A stretch of DNA of 64,000 nucleotides, from assembly GCA_024998565.1 (NCBI GenBank), contig JACOEM010000002.1, positions 124,001-188,000 of the forward strand, written 5' to 3'. This stretch comes from Nitrospira sp. (GTDB lineage Bacteria; Nitrospirota; Nitrospiria; Nitrospirales; Nitrospiraceae). The notes under the pieces were generated by a model. The model saw only the letters and a list, made by a program, of their open reading frames with translations. It did no database searches and was not told the DNA's origin. Positions 17,002 to 25,559 of this stretch are shown here, piece by piece. The number at the start of each line of letters is the position of its first letter. Positions within the stretch are counted from its first letter, which is position 1. Both the position numbers and the translations under genes were made by a program.

Positions 17002-17985
17002 ATGACGGAAATTTCCGGGTACTTCGAGGCGATTAAAGACCGCTACGCGTTGACCAGTGATTATACGCTGGCCGAAAAGCTTGGCATCGCGCAACCGGAT
17101 GCCAACTTGATGCGGCGCGGGCTCAAGGTTCCCAAACCAGAGCTCTGCATCAAAATCGCGAAGCTGCTCGACAGAAATCCGGTGGAGCTTCTCCTGATCG
17201 CGCAAAAGGACAAGGCCCCGAAACAGGCGAAAGAATACTGGACCCTGGCGCTGACGGCCGTGGATGTCATGTTGCATGTGCCGAAACGTCCCCGGTATCT
17301 CCCGAAGAAGGTCGAGGCAATCGGCAGGGAATTGAAACAGCTGGAGTCGCAAACCCTTACCTATGAAGGCGCCGCTGCCAATGCCGAGGCGGTCCGTCTG
17401 ATGGAGACGGCGGAGCAGTCCGTCGATGCGATGATGGAACGGTGGAACATTTGGAAGAAGGGGGAAGCCCTGTATCCCAACTATCTGTTGGCGAATCAGG
17501 CTGCCGCGCGGCGCCAGGTCAAAATCAGACGCCTCCTGATTCTCACTCAGGCGCAGATGCAGGACAGCATGACGGTGTCCGATGCGGTGAATGTCATGGA
17601 CGATCAGCAACGTGCCGGCGTCAAGGTATTCTATGCGTTTCGGGAAGCGCTGGTGCAGTCACCCACCTTTCAGCGGCTCGAAGAGGATTTCAGGAAACAC
17701 GGCGCTGCCGAAGACATGAATACGGCGATGTTCGATCGCGAAATTTTGATCTTCTCGCAAACCTACGGCACAGTCCCGCTCGGCATGGTCGGCACACCTA
17801 CGCCCATCACTATGATCAATCGGCTTCAGATCTCATGGAAACCGGAGATGATCCGGGACCTGGATCCGGCCCCGCTGTTCGATATGACACGCTATGTGTT
17901 CGAGTATGAGGGGGCTGGTTCATTCCGGGAACAGCTGGCCCGGTTCACGCGGTCGATGCGGGAGCTTCCCCGCCGAGCCGTCTAG
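17002..17985 (+). CDS. HTH-domain protein of unknown function
   Basis: A 327-aa protein. Residues about 1-70 look like a Cro/C1-type helix-turn-helix (YTLAEKLGIAQPDANLMRRG, then KIAKLLDRNPVELLLIAQ). The rest is helical with no motif I recognise; a compact C-terminal domain starts near DQQRAGVKVFYAFREAL. The ATG has GGAG 5 nt upstream. It follows the acyl-CoA dehydrogenase by 54 nt, so it may regulate the fatty-acid operon. Its TAG stop is also the first three bases of a repeat element. The DNA-binding call is moderate; the function of the C-terminal part is unknown. Confidence 0.6.
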   Translation: MTEISGYFEAIKDRYALTSDYTLAEKLGIAQPDANLMRRGLKVPKPELCIKIAKLLDRNPVELLLIAQKDKAPKQAKEYWTLALTAVDVMLHVPKRPRYLPKKVEAIGRELKQLESQTLTYEGAAANAEAVRLMETAEQSVDAMMERWNIWKKGEALYPNYLLANQAAARRQVKIRRLLILTQAQMQDSMTVSDAVNVMDDQQRAGVKVFYAFREALVQSPTFQRLEEDFRKHGAAEDMNTAMFDREILIFSQTYGTVPLGMVGTPTPITMINRLQISWKPEMIRDLDPAPLFDMTRYVFEYEGAGSFREQLARFTRSMRELPRRAV

Positions 17986-18297
17986 CAGGCTGCGGAACAA
18001 CTCGATTGTCGCGCAATACGGTGTGATCAACTCGTGCGCCCTGTCGGTATCAGCATCACCCGCAGGATGCGCAAAAAGGCCGTCCCCTCGTCCGTTGTTC
18101 GTGAAACGTCGTTCGTCTCTCGTCCGCAGCAAAGAGCGTATGGCAGAGAGCGCATCGCCTATGGCCAGAAATCGGGAGTGGGCGTCCGTACTCTCAGCTA
18201 TACGCCACCAGCCATACGCTCTGACCCTGACGAGATACGCTTCACGATTCACGGGTGTCGCGAACGCCGCTGGCGGACTTTTTCCGCATCCTGCTGG
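17983..18297. repeat. Hairpin-forming interspersed repeat, copy 1 (REP/MITE-like)
   Basis: Begins with TAGCAGGCTGCGGAA, the TAG being the stop of the preceding gene. About 80 nt later the left arm CAGGATGCGCAAAAAGG (18063 on) pairs imperfectly with the right arm at 18269-18297 (GCGGACTTTTTCCGCATCC). Nested inside are further complementary pairs, among them a perfect 12-bp AGAGCGTATGGC / GCCATACGCTCT. The same parts recur at 47545-47750. No coding capacity. Probably a non-autonomous repeat that folds as a long hairpin in DNA or RNA. Confidence 0.7.
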
Positions 18298-18742
18298 AGT
18301 CACGCCCGCCGCATCCATCCGATATCACCCCACATGACCGACGGCCGTATCGTGTCGCAGGCCGAGCCACGCGCTCACTCATAGTGGGCTGCGGGAGTTC
18401 AGACCTGGAACGCCAGGTCTCCCCCGCCGGCGTTCTCTCCGCCGCCCCCTCAGGAATCTCCCTTATGAGGATCGACTTCACCAGTACGAAAAAACTTTTC
18501 GAGGCAGGAGTATTTTAATTCGAGACATGTTATAAGCAGTTCCTTCGCAGGTAAGACTCTCCAAAGAGATACGTATCGCGCGACTGTCTCATTGTCGCAC
18601 AGACGCGGTTCTCCCGAGGAGAGGCACATGGGCGCAACAAGAGACATCGCGCGGATGCAGGGGCAATGAGGGTGGTCTGGATTGTTGCGGGCAGGGGGAC
18701 AGCCACGCTGTGCCCCGTCATCAAGAAAGAGGGGAGGCCTTG
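18298..18742. other. Gene-poor region upstream of the TPS operon
   Basis: No convincing gene. It holds a perfect 8-bp stem (AGACCTGG-AACG-CCAGGTCT, 18401-18420) with no T-run, and a GATACGTATC palindrome at 18568-18577. Around 18490-18540 the sequence is AT-rich (TATTTTAATT, TTATAA) and could hold the promoter of the secretion operon, but no clear -35/-10 pair was found. Confidence 0.4.
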
Positions 18743-20560
18743 ATGGCTGGCGTGAAGAAGTCGGTGGGGCAGGACGCAGGGGTGAATCTGTCGGCTGGTG
18801 CGGGTGGGGCTGTGTCGGGTGGCTCATCCCATCCTCGGAAGCACTGTCGATCGCCTCGGAGCTGGCGTCGCACATTTGCGGGTGTGACGGCTCTTCTATT
18901 GCTTGGGGTGCTGGCATTGCCGGCCTATTCGCAGACCGGCTCGCAACTCGGTCCGTTGCCCCCGAAATTGCCTCAATTGCCTGTCGTCCCGCCTCCCGCG
19001 CAGCCTCCCGCTATTGAGGTGCCGGCACCCCGCCCGCCAAGTGCACTCGATCAGGCGGCCAAAGGGCCCAAGATCATGGTGAAGGACATCCGGCTGATCG
19101 GCAATACCGCCTTCACCTCGCAACAGCTCTCTGACGTCACCTCGCCCTATACCAATCGCGAGCTTACGGCGGAGGACCTGGAATCGTTGCGCCTGGCGCT
19201 CACGTACTACTACGTCAACCATGGATATTTGACGTCCGGTGCGGTGGTGCCGGAGCAGGATGTCGCGGACGGCGTCCTGACCATGCAGATCATCGAGGGA
19301 AAGATTACGCAGGTCAACGTCGAGGATACCAAGTGGTTCCGGCCCTCCTATTTTCAGAGCCGGGTCAATCTGGCAGCCGGTCCTCCGCTGCATGTCGAAG
19401 CACTCCAGGAACGGTTGCGCGTGATGCAAGCCAATCCCCGGATCGAACGGATCAACGCCGAACTGTTGCCGGGCGCGACCCTGGGAGAGAATACGCTGAA
19501 CGTGAAAGTGAAGGAAGCTAACCCGTTGAAGGCCTGGCTGGAGTTCAACAACTACCAGTCCCCGGTCGTGGGTGCGGAGCAAGGGTTCATCACGCTGGCT
19601 CATCAGAATCTGCTGGGCTTCGGCGATACGCTGAGTTTGCAATACGGGCGGTCGGCCGGGGTGAATCCGATGCTCAACTTTAAATACGAAATTCCGGTAG
19701 GCCCGCGTGACACCACCGTCGCGCTGCAATATCGCCGGTTCGATTTCGGGGTTGAGGAATCGCCGTTCGATGCGTTGGATATCAAGAACAAGGCTCAAAT
19801 TTTCGGGCTCTCGGTCAGACATCCCGTCATCCGGACGGCCGACCAGGAGCTGGCCTTTTCCCTCACGGGCGAACATGCCCGGAATGAAAGTACGTTGGGC
19901 GGGAATCCGTTCGAGCTCATCACCGGGTCGCCGAACGGGAAGTTCCGCGTGACCTCGCTCCGCTTCGGTCAGGAATATGCCCGGCGTTCTGCCGATCAGG
20001 TGATCTCCCTCTTGTCACGTTTCTCCGTCGGTGTCGGCGCGATGGGGGCGACCGCCAATGGTGATCCGAACCTGCCGGATGCGCGTTTCTTCTCCTGGTT
20101 GGGCGAAGCCCAGTGGATCCGCCAGCTCCCCTTGTGGCGGACGCAATTGGTGAGTCGAGGCGTGGTGCAATTGTCCAACGATCACCTGTTCCCGCTCGAA
20201 CAGATTGCGGTCGGTGGCCGGTACAGCGTGCGTGGCTATCGGGAGTTCACGCTGATTCGTGACAATGCCGCTATGTTGTCGATTGAGGCGCGGGTTCCGG
20301 TGTATACGACGAAGGCTGGTGTGGATTCCGTCTTTCTTGCGCCCTTTTTCGATTTGGGTCATGGCTGGCAAACGACGGCCCAGACGCCCGGTACCCCCCC
20401 GAAAACGTTGGCGAGTCTGGGTGCCGGCGTCATCTGGAATTTTTGGCGCGGGAGTCATTTCGAACTCTACTATGGAAAACAGTTGAAGCGGTACGATACC
20501 GACCGCAACAACCTGCAGGATCACGGCATTCATCTGCAGCTGGTGGTCGAGGCGTTCTAG
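18743..20560 (+). CDS. Two-partner secretion outer-membrane transporter (ShlB/FhaC/HecB, TpsB)
   Basis: A 605-aa outer-membrane pore that exports a TpsA partner. After a long Arg-rich N-region and a hydrophobic signal segment (VTALLLLGVLALPAYSQ) comes a Pro-rich linker. A POTRA region follows (MVKDIRLIGNTAFTSQQL, then YYYVNHGYLTSGAVVPEQ and GVLTMQIIEGKITQVNV), then a 16-strand-type barrel with the family VGGRYSVRGYRE motif near residue 490. The ATG is chosen because GGGAGG lies 6-7 nt upstream. The next two genes on the same strand encode the likely exoprotein and a CHAT protease, so this is the transporter of a three-gene system. Confidence 0.9.
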   Translation: MAGVKKSVGQDAGVNLSAGAGGAVSGGSSHPRKHCRSPRSWRRTFAGVTALLLLGVLALPAYSQTGSQLGPLPPKLPQLPVVPPPAQPPAIEVPAPRPPSALDQAAKGPKIMVKDIRLIGNTAFTSQQLSDVTSPYTNRELTAEDLESLRLALTYYYVNHGYLTSGAVVPEQDVADGVLTMQIIEGKITQVNVEDTKWFRPSYFQSRVNLAAGPPLHVEALQERLRVMQANPRIERINAELLPGATLGENTLNVKVKEANPLKAWLEFNNYQSPVVGAEQGFITLAHQNLLGFGDTLSLQYGRSAGVNPMLNFKYEIPVGPRDTTVALQYRRFDFGVEESPFDALDIKNKAQIFGLSVRHPVIRTADQELAFSLTGEHARNESTLGGNPFELITGSPNGKFRVTSLRFGQEYARRSADQVISLLSRFSVGVGAMGATANGDPNLPDARFFSWLGEAQWIRQLPLWRTQLVSRGVVQLSNDHLFPLEQIAVGGRYSVRGYREFTLIRDNAAMLSIEARVPVYTTKAGVDSVFLAPFFDLGHGWQTTAQTPGTPPKTLASLGAGVIWNFWRGSHFELYYGKQLKRYDTDRNNLQDHGIHLQLVVEAF

Positions 20561-20652
20561 GGGCGAATGGCCAGGGCCGATGGATGGTGTCCTACATGTG
20601 TCGTCTCACGGAGTAAGGGGTTATGCTTGTTGAAGTTGTGCACCGTTTAGGG

Positions 20653-20677
20653 TAAGAGAGGAGGCCTTCCTCTCTTA
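20653..20677. promoter_or_regulatory. Perfect 10-bp stem-loop between tpsB and tpsA
   Basis: TAAGAGAGGA and TCCTCTCTTA form a perfect stem around GGCCT, 20 nt before the tpsA start. There is no following T-run, so it is not a classical terminator. It may protect or separate the transporter and exoprotein parts of the mRNA and so set different expression levels. Inference only. Confidence 0.45.
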
Positions 20678-20696
20678 TCACACGAGGAGAATTACC

Positions 20697-21974
20697 ATGA
20701 CGTGTCGCCCCGCAGGTCTGCCGCTATTCATTCATGGGTTACTCGCCTTCCTGATGTTTCTGGGCCATACGGGGTCGATCGCCTACGGACAGGCCACGAA
20801 CATCGTCGCGACTCCCTCCGGACCAGGCGGTCTTGGGACCTCCCTGAGCACCTCGGGCAATACCACGAACATTACCGGCGGGACCAGACCGGGAAGCGGT
20901 CCGAACCTCTTTCACAGCTTCAATCAATTCTCCGTCGGCACGGGGGATGTGGCGGCATTCGTGAATCCCGGTGGCGTGTCGAACGTCATCAGCCGAGTGA
21001 TCGGGGGATCGCCATCCAACATTAATGGCACGGTTCAGGCGCTCAATGCGAATCTGTTCTTCATCAATCCTTCCGGGATCGTGTTCGGCCCCAGCGCTTC
21101 ACTGAACGTGTCCGGATCCGCCTATTTCAGCACGGCTCAGCAATTGCGCCTGAGTGATGGCGGAATCTTCACGGCCAATACCGGTCTCCTGGCGTTCGAT
21201 TCGACGTTGTCTGTCGGTTCACCTGTTTCCTTCGGGTTTTTTGGGCAGGGCCCTTACGGTTCGATCGTCCTATCTTCATCCTCGACGGTGCTCCAGACCG
21301 GGGCCGTACTCGGCTTGATGGGGGGCGGGATTCAGATCAATGGATCAAAAATCAGCGCGCAGCGAGTCATTCTCGGCAGTACGAGCTCGGCCGGCGAGAT
21401 GAGTGTCCAGCCGTTTGTCGGCAATCCTTTTTCCGGCGCGTCAGGAAACGGGCAGGTCCAAGCCCTGCCTGGGACTCTGATTGTCGCGGGTGGCGGAGGA
21501 GTGATTCCTGCCTCCATCGATGTGACCCCGAATGTGAGCGTGCCGACAGGGGCCCAGGTCAACACGACGACGAATCCGTTCAATCAACGTGTGACGCAAA
21601 TCCAGGTCGTGGGTGTGAATCTTGGCGGACTACCGCCTCTTCCTACAGCGAATGCGGCAAGTGTGAATACGGCTAATCCCGTCGAGCCGGTGGCGTTCTT
21701 GAATCGCGCCGCGGTGCTGCTCCCTCAGGATGCGCCGGCCCCACCGGCCCCGCTGTTGACCAGCCGCTGCGCAGCACGGAAGGACGGCGCATTCAGCAGC
21801 CTTGTTCAAGCCTCGCGCGACGTCACGCCGTCGCAACCAGGCGGATCCCTGGCGGCGCCTGTGGTGCTGGAGGAGGTCGGCAGCGAAGGCGAGCCGGGCG
21901 CTCCGGCGACACAAACAGCACAGAGACCGGGTCAGTCGACGGCACAACTTATGGAATCATGGCAGGGGTGCTAG
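20697..21974 (+). CDS. Short TpsA exoprotein (filamentous haemagglutinin N-terminal TPS domain)
   Basis: A 425-aa secreted protein. Residues 1-30 are a signal peptide ending AYGQA. The TPS secretion domain follows, with GTRPGSGPNLFHSFNQFSVG and the hallmark NANLFFINPSGIVFGPSASL near 115-135. Only about 300 residues of beta-helix-like sequence follow instead of the thousands seen in classical haemagglutinins. The C-terminus has a Cys-containing tail (LLTSRCAARKDGAF, then RDVTPSQPGGSL) and ends in Cys. GAGGAG precedes the ATG. It lies between its transporter and a CHAT protein. Likely role: surface or released protein, possibly a CHAT substrate or partner. Confidence 0.88.
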   Translation: MTCRPAGLPLFIHGLLAFLMFLGHTGSIAYGQATNIVATPSGPGGLGTSLSTSGNTTNITGGTRPGSGPNLFHSFNQFSVGTGDVAAFVNPGGVSNVISRVIGGSPSNINGTVQALNANLFFINPSGIVFGPSASLNVSGSAYFSTAQQLRLSDGGIFTANTGLLAFDSTLSVGSPVSFGFFGQGPYGSIVLSSSSTVLQTGAVLGLMGGGIQINGSKISAQRVILGSTSSAGEMSVQPFVGNPFSGASGNGQVQALPGTLIVAGGGGVIPASIDVTPNVSVPTGAQVNTTTNPFNQRVTQIQVVGVNLGGLPPLPTANAASVNTANPVEPVAFLNRAAVLLPQDAPAPPAPLLTSRCAARKDGAFSSLVQASRDVTPSQPGGSLAAPVVLEEVGSEGEPGAPATQTAQRPGQSTAQLMESWQGC

Positions 21975-21992
21975 CTCCCCAAGGAGGACGTC

Positions 21993-24467
21993 ATGCCTAC
22001 GAAGCGTAACATGGTCACTCGGCGCGGCATGAAGCGGGGGCATGGATCCGCTGGTCCCTCCGCCACGCGCGCGCTTTCCTCGCCGTTGACGATGCTGGGC
22101 GTCGGGGTGCTTGCGTTGAGCGGATTGGCCTGGCCTGTGAGCGGGATCGCGATGGAATTATTTGGCGGTTCGGGTGCGTCGTCGATCTCGCCTTCGCAAG
22201 AAATGAGACAGGGGACGACACAGTTTCAGCAGGGTGCGTTTGCCCAGGCCGCCGCGCACTGGATGAATGCTGCGCGCGGGTATGAAGAGAGTGGGCAGGC
22301 AAAAGAGCAGTGCCAGGCGTTGATCAACCTCGCGCATGCGCTTCAGCAGGAAGGGCAGATCCGTCGCGCGCAAAGCACGTTGCAAGCCGCGCTCAAACTC
22401 TCGGAACAGACCGGCGAACGCGGCCTCACGGCAACGATTCTCGCTCAGCTCGGCAACACCTTCCACGTGCTCGGGAAGGACGAACCTGCCACCGAACATT
22501 TGACCCGAGCCTTGACGCTGGCACGTGAGGAGAACAAGCCTCTGTTGGTTGCCGGGGTCCTGAACGATCTGGGTAATGCTCTGACGGCTCGTCGGCAGTT
22601 TGCCGAAGCGATCGACGTCTATGCGGAAAGCCGGAGCCTTGCCATCGAGACCAAGCAGCCGGCACTGGCGGCAACGGCCCAAATCAACGGCGCGATGGCT
22701 TTGCTCCAGAACCAACAACTTAGTGAAGCGCATCGTCATTTGGATCAAGCCTGGTCGGATGTGCGGTCGCTGGGGGATGGTCAGGCGAAGACGGCCGGTC
22801 TGTTGAACATCGGTCTTGGGTATCAGGAGTTGTCTGCCGCCACGGCTGCGAAATCCGGCGTGGCCAGAAAATCGGATGCGGTGAAAGGCCGCGCGACGGA
22901 GGCCGTGGCTTCCGCCGGGCCGGGAGCCGGCCTGTTACGGCAGTCGTCCGATGCCTTTACCGCGGCCGGCGAAGTGGCCGGGCGCACCGGAGATGCGCGC
23001 GGACAATCGTACGCCTGGGGTTATCTGGGTGGCTTACTGGAGCGGGAACACCGCAATCCCGAGGCGTTGGAATATTCACGGAAGGCCACCTTCGCTGCTC
23101 AAAAAGTGAACGCGCCGGAGTCGCTGTACCGTTGGCAATGGCAGACGGCGAGGCTGTTGCGTGCGGACGGCAAAGAAGAGGAAGCCCTGGCCGCGTATCA
23201 GCGTGCCGTGGCGCTGCTGAAGCCGATTCACTACGAATATTCCGTGGGATATCAGGGGCGGCACCACTCGTACTACGAGTCTGTTGCGCCGCTGTTTGTG
23301 GAGTATGAGGATGTCTTGTTGCGGAGAGCGGCGGCGGCGAAGACGCCCGACCAGAATGAACAGCTGCTGGTTCAGGTGAAGGATACGGTTGAGGTCTCCC
23401 ATGCGGCCGAGCTGCAGGACTATTTCCAGGACGATTGTGTGACGACGGTCGCGAGTCATCGAGGCGCCGGCGCGCTGGCGCCCGGCACGGCGGTGGTATA
23501 TCCGATTTCTTTCCCGGACCGGCTCGAACTGCTCCTGGAAACGGCCAATGGGCTGAAGCAGGTCAGGGTTCCTGTGACGGGAGAGAAGCTGACAAAAGAA
23601 ATTCGTTCGTTCAGACGGTTGATCCAGGATTCCCAATCGCAGAACTACATGTCTTCTGCGCAGACGTTGCATGGGTGGCTCGTTGCGCCTCTTCAGCAGG
23701 ATTTGCAGGGGGCCGGGATTCATACGCTCGTGATGGTGGCCGAGGGGTCGCTCCGGACCATTCCGATGGGGGCCTTGCACGATGGACGACATTTTCTCGT
23801 CGATTCGCTTGCCGTGGCCGTCACGCCGAGTCTTGCGTTGACCGATTTGAGCGCCGCCCAGCGCCGCAAAGGCAGTCTGTTGTCGGTCGGCCTGACTGAA
23901 TCGGTCGAGGGCCTGTCTGCTCCGCGATATGCGGAGACCGAAGTCCAAGCCATCAGAACGCTGTATGGCGGAAAGCTGCTGATGAACAAGCAGTTCTCTG
24001 CACCGTCTCTGGAGGAAGAGATCAAGGACCAGGGAGTGGGGATCGTTCATGTGGCGTCGCACACGGTCGTCGGCACCGAGGCGAGAGATTCGTTCGTGCT
24101 GGCCCATGACGGCAAGATCACGATGGACCGGTTGTCGCAGCTGGTGGGGCTTCAGCAGTATCGGCAGCAGCCATTGGATCTGTTGACGCTCAGTTCCTGC
24201 GAGATTGCTGCCGAGGACGATCGTGCAGCGCTCGGGTTGAGCGGGGTGGCCGTCAAGACAGGGGCACGGACGGCGTTGGCGAGTTTGTGGACCTCGGATG
24301 ATGAAACGACCACGGACCTTGTATCTGAATTCTACAGGCAATTGCAGGATCCCGCGCTGTCAAAGGCCGTCGCCTTGCAACGGGCCCAGCAAAAGATCCT
24401 TTCCCAGCGTGGCCATACGCACCCCAGTTTCTGGGCCGCATTCCTTTTGATCAACAATTGGATGTGA
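21993..24467 (+). CDS. TPR-repeat protein with C-terminal CHAT (caspase-like) domain
   Basis: An 824-aa protein. A hydrophobic segment near residues 30-52 (LTMLGVGVLALSGLAWPVSG) suggests export or membrane anchoring. TPR-like helical repeats span about 70-470. The CHAT domain is at the C-terminus, with catalytic His690 (VHVASHTVV) and Cys736 (LTLSSCEIA) both present, followed by GVAVKTGARTALASLW and the typical ending SFWAAFLLINNW. AAGGAGG lies just before the ATG and the gene is 18 nt after tpsA, so it is part of the secretion operon. It is probably an active cysteine protease; its substrate and cellular site are unknown. Confidence 0.88.
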   Translation: MPTKRNMVTRRGMKRGHGSAGPSATRALSSPLTMLGVGVLALSGLAWPVSGIAMELFGGSGASSISPSQEMRQGTTQFQQGAFAQAAAHWMNAARGYEESGQAKEQCQALINLAHALQQEGQIRRAQSTLQAALKLSEQTGERGLTATILAQLGNTFHVLGKDEPATEHLTRALTLAREENKPLLVAGVLNDLGNALTARRQFAEAIDVYAESRSLAIETKQPALAATAQINGAMALLQNQQLSEAHRHLDQAWSDVRSLGDGQAKTAGLLNIGLGYQELSAATAAKSGVARKSDAVKGRATEAVASAGPGAGLLRQSSDAFTAAGEVAGRTGDARGQSYAWGYLGGLLEREHRNPEALEYSRKATFAAQKVNAPESLYRWQWQTARLLRADGKEEEALAAYQRAVALLKPIHYEYSVGYQGRHHSYYESVAPLFVEYEDVLLRRAAAAKTPDQNEQLLVQVKDTVEVSHAAELQDYFQDDCVTTVASHRGAGALAPGTAVVYPISFPDRLELLLETANGLKQVRVPVTGEKLTKEIRSFRRLIQDSQSQNYMSSAQTLHGWLVAPLQQDLQGAGIHTLVMVAEGSLRTIPMGALHDGRHFLVDSLAVAVTPSLALTDLSAAQRRKGSLLSVGLTESVEGLSAPRYAETEVQAIRTLYGGKLLMNKQFSAPSLEEEIKDQGVGIVHVASHTVVGTEARDSFVLAHDGKITMDRLSQLVGLQQYRQQPLDLLTLSSCEIAAEDDRAALGLSGVAVKTGARTALASLWTSDDETTTDLVSEFYRQLQDPALSKAVALQRAQQKILSQRGHTHPSFWAAFLLINNWM

Positions 24468-24503
24468 GCGGGTAGGATTCAAGCTCCTGGTGCGCGAATG
24501 ATC

Positions 24504-24536
24504 AAGAGCCATCGATCCTGTATCGATGGCTCTTTT
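24504..24536 (+). terminator. Rho-independent terminator of the TPS-CHAT operon
   Basis: A 13-bp perfect stem (AAGAGCCATCGAT / ATCGATGGCTCTT) with a 5-nt loop and a following T-rich run, 36 nt after the CHAT gene stop. It closes the three-gene operon on the plus strand. Confidence 0.88.
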
Positions 24537-24606
24537 ATTGTGGCGAATTCAGGTGTCAGTCGAATCTTGCTGGAAAGTGTGCACGGCCCTGTAGGAGGGA
24601 GATAGG

Positions 24607-25290
24607 CTAGAGCTTTCTCCCGGTCATGATTTCGTAGGCTTCCTCGATCGTCTCCACTTCACGTACCAGGACATTTGATTCGAGATTCAGGCTGACCCGG
24701 TTGACTCGCGGGGCATAAAACTGCCCTCGCGGTACCAGCAGCACGTGGTAGCCCGCCCTCGCCGCTGCCGTTGTTTTTTCAGCTACCTGCGCGACCTGTC
24801 CGATCCGGCCGTCACCTTCCAGCGTGCCGGTGATCGTAATATCCTGTTTCAGGTGGTCACCTTTCAGCAAGGCGAGAAAACCGATGGCCAAGGCGGCTTC
24901 TGCAGTCGCGCCCTCCGCGTTCAATGGCCCAGAAAATGTCGCATAGAGGGACAAGGTTCCGGTCGGCCGGACGGAGGGAGCAAGGCGTTCGACGGCAAAG
25001 CGAAAGGCCCGCTGAATGGAACTCATCCCGGTCCCTCTGACGGGAACCTGACTCCGCCCCCATCGCAACGACAAGGGATCCGGCTGGGCTCCTTCGTCCC
25101 ATTTCATCACAAAAGTCGGGAAGCCGACTTGGTCGTCGGTGTAGGTGGCGATGGAGATGGGGACTATGAGGGTTCGGCTTGCAGAGGCGGTAGAGGGGAA
25201 CAATGAAAGCAGGGCCGTGAGGGAGAAGACGACTCCCGCAACCATGCCTGAAAATGTGCCGCTTCTGGGGCATGTTGTTCGCGCGCGCAT
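24607..25290 (-). CDS. Secreted Lon (S16)-like protein with Thr at the nucleophile position
   Basis: A 227-aa protein with a signal peptide (FSLTALLSLFPSTASAS) and a Lon C-terminal proteolytic-type domain. It has no ATPase part. The Lon nucleophile motif DGPSAG aligns with EGATAEA, putting Thr129 where Lon has Ser. The catalytic Lys is kept (VAEKTTAAARAG, Lys172), as are the neighbouring GTLEGDGRIGQV and LLVPRGQ segments. It converges with the TPS-CHAT operon across a terminator. The protein could be an envelope protease with a Thr/Lys dyad or an inactive relative. The ATG start has no strong ribosome site; an internal ATG at residue 16 is possible. Confidence 0.72.
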   Translation of the reverse strand: MRARTTCPRSGTFSGMVAGVVFSLTALLSLFPSTASASRTLIVPISIATYTDDQVGFPTFVMKWDEGAQPDPLSLRWGRSQVPVRGTGMSSIQRAFRFAVERLAPSVRPTGTLSLYATFSGPLNAEGATAEAALAIGFLALLKGDHLKQDITITGTLEGDGRIGQVAQVAEKTTAAARAGYHVLLVPRGQFYAPRVNRVSLNLESNVLVREVETIEEAYEIMTGRKL

Positions 25291-25559
25291 GAATTAAGTC
25301 TAGATGAGGATGCACGATTGTCAAATCGGCCTGCGCTCGTCATTGTGTGCTGTGAGAGCGTGAACGAATGAGTGGGGTAAATGTCCGAAAACACTCATCT
25401 CTTTTTTTGATTTCTGGAATTACCTACTGAAATGCGTGAGGTGGCGGATCGTCCGGACCCCATGATGCCTCTTGCCTCAGGCGCGTGATATTCTTGCGTC
25501 TTGCTCATCCGCTTGCCCGGGCATGTATGGCAGTCAGTGTTGCGTGGAGACCAGAACGT

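Noticed and set aside
23076-24341. Long open frame (421 aa) on the minus strand under the CHAT gene
   Set aside because: It is an antisense shadow: Arg/His/Gln-rich, no motif, no ribosome site, and the plus-strand frame has a clear CHAT domain.
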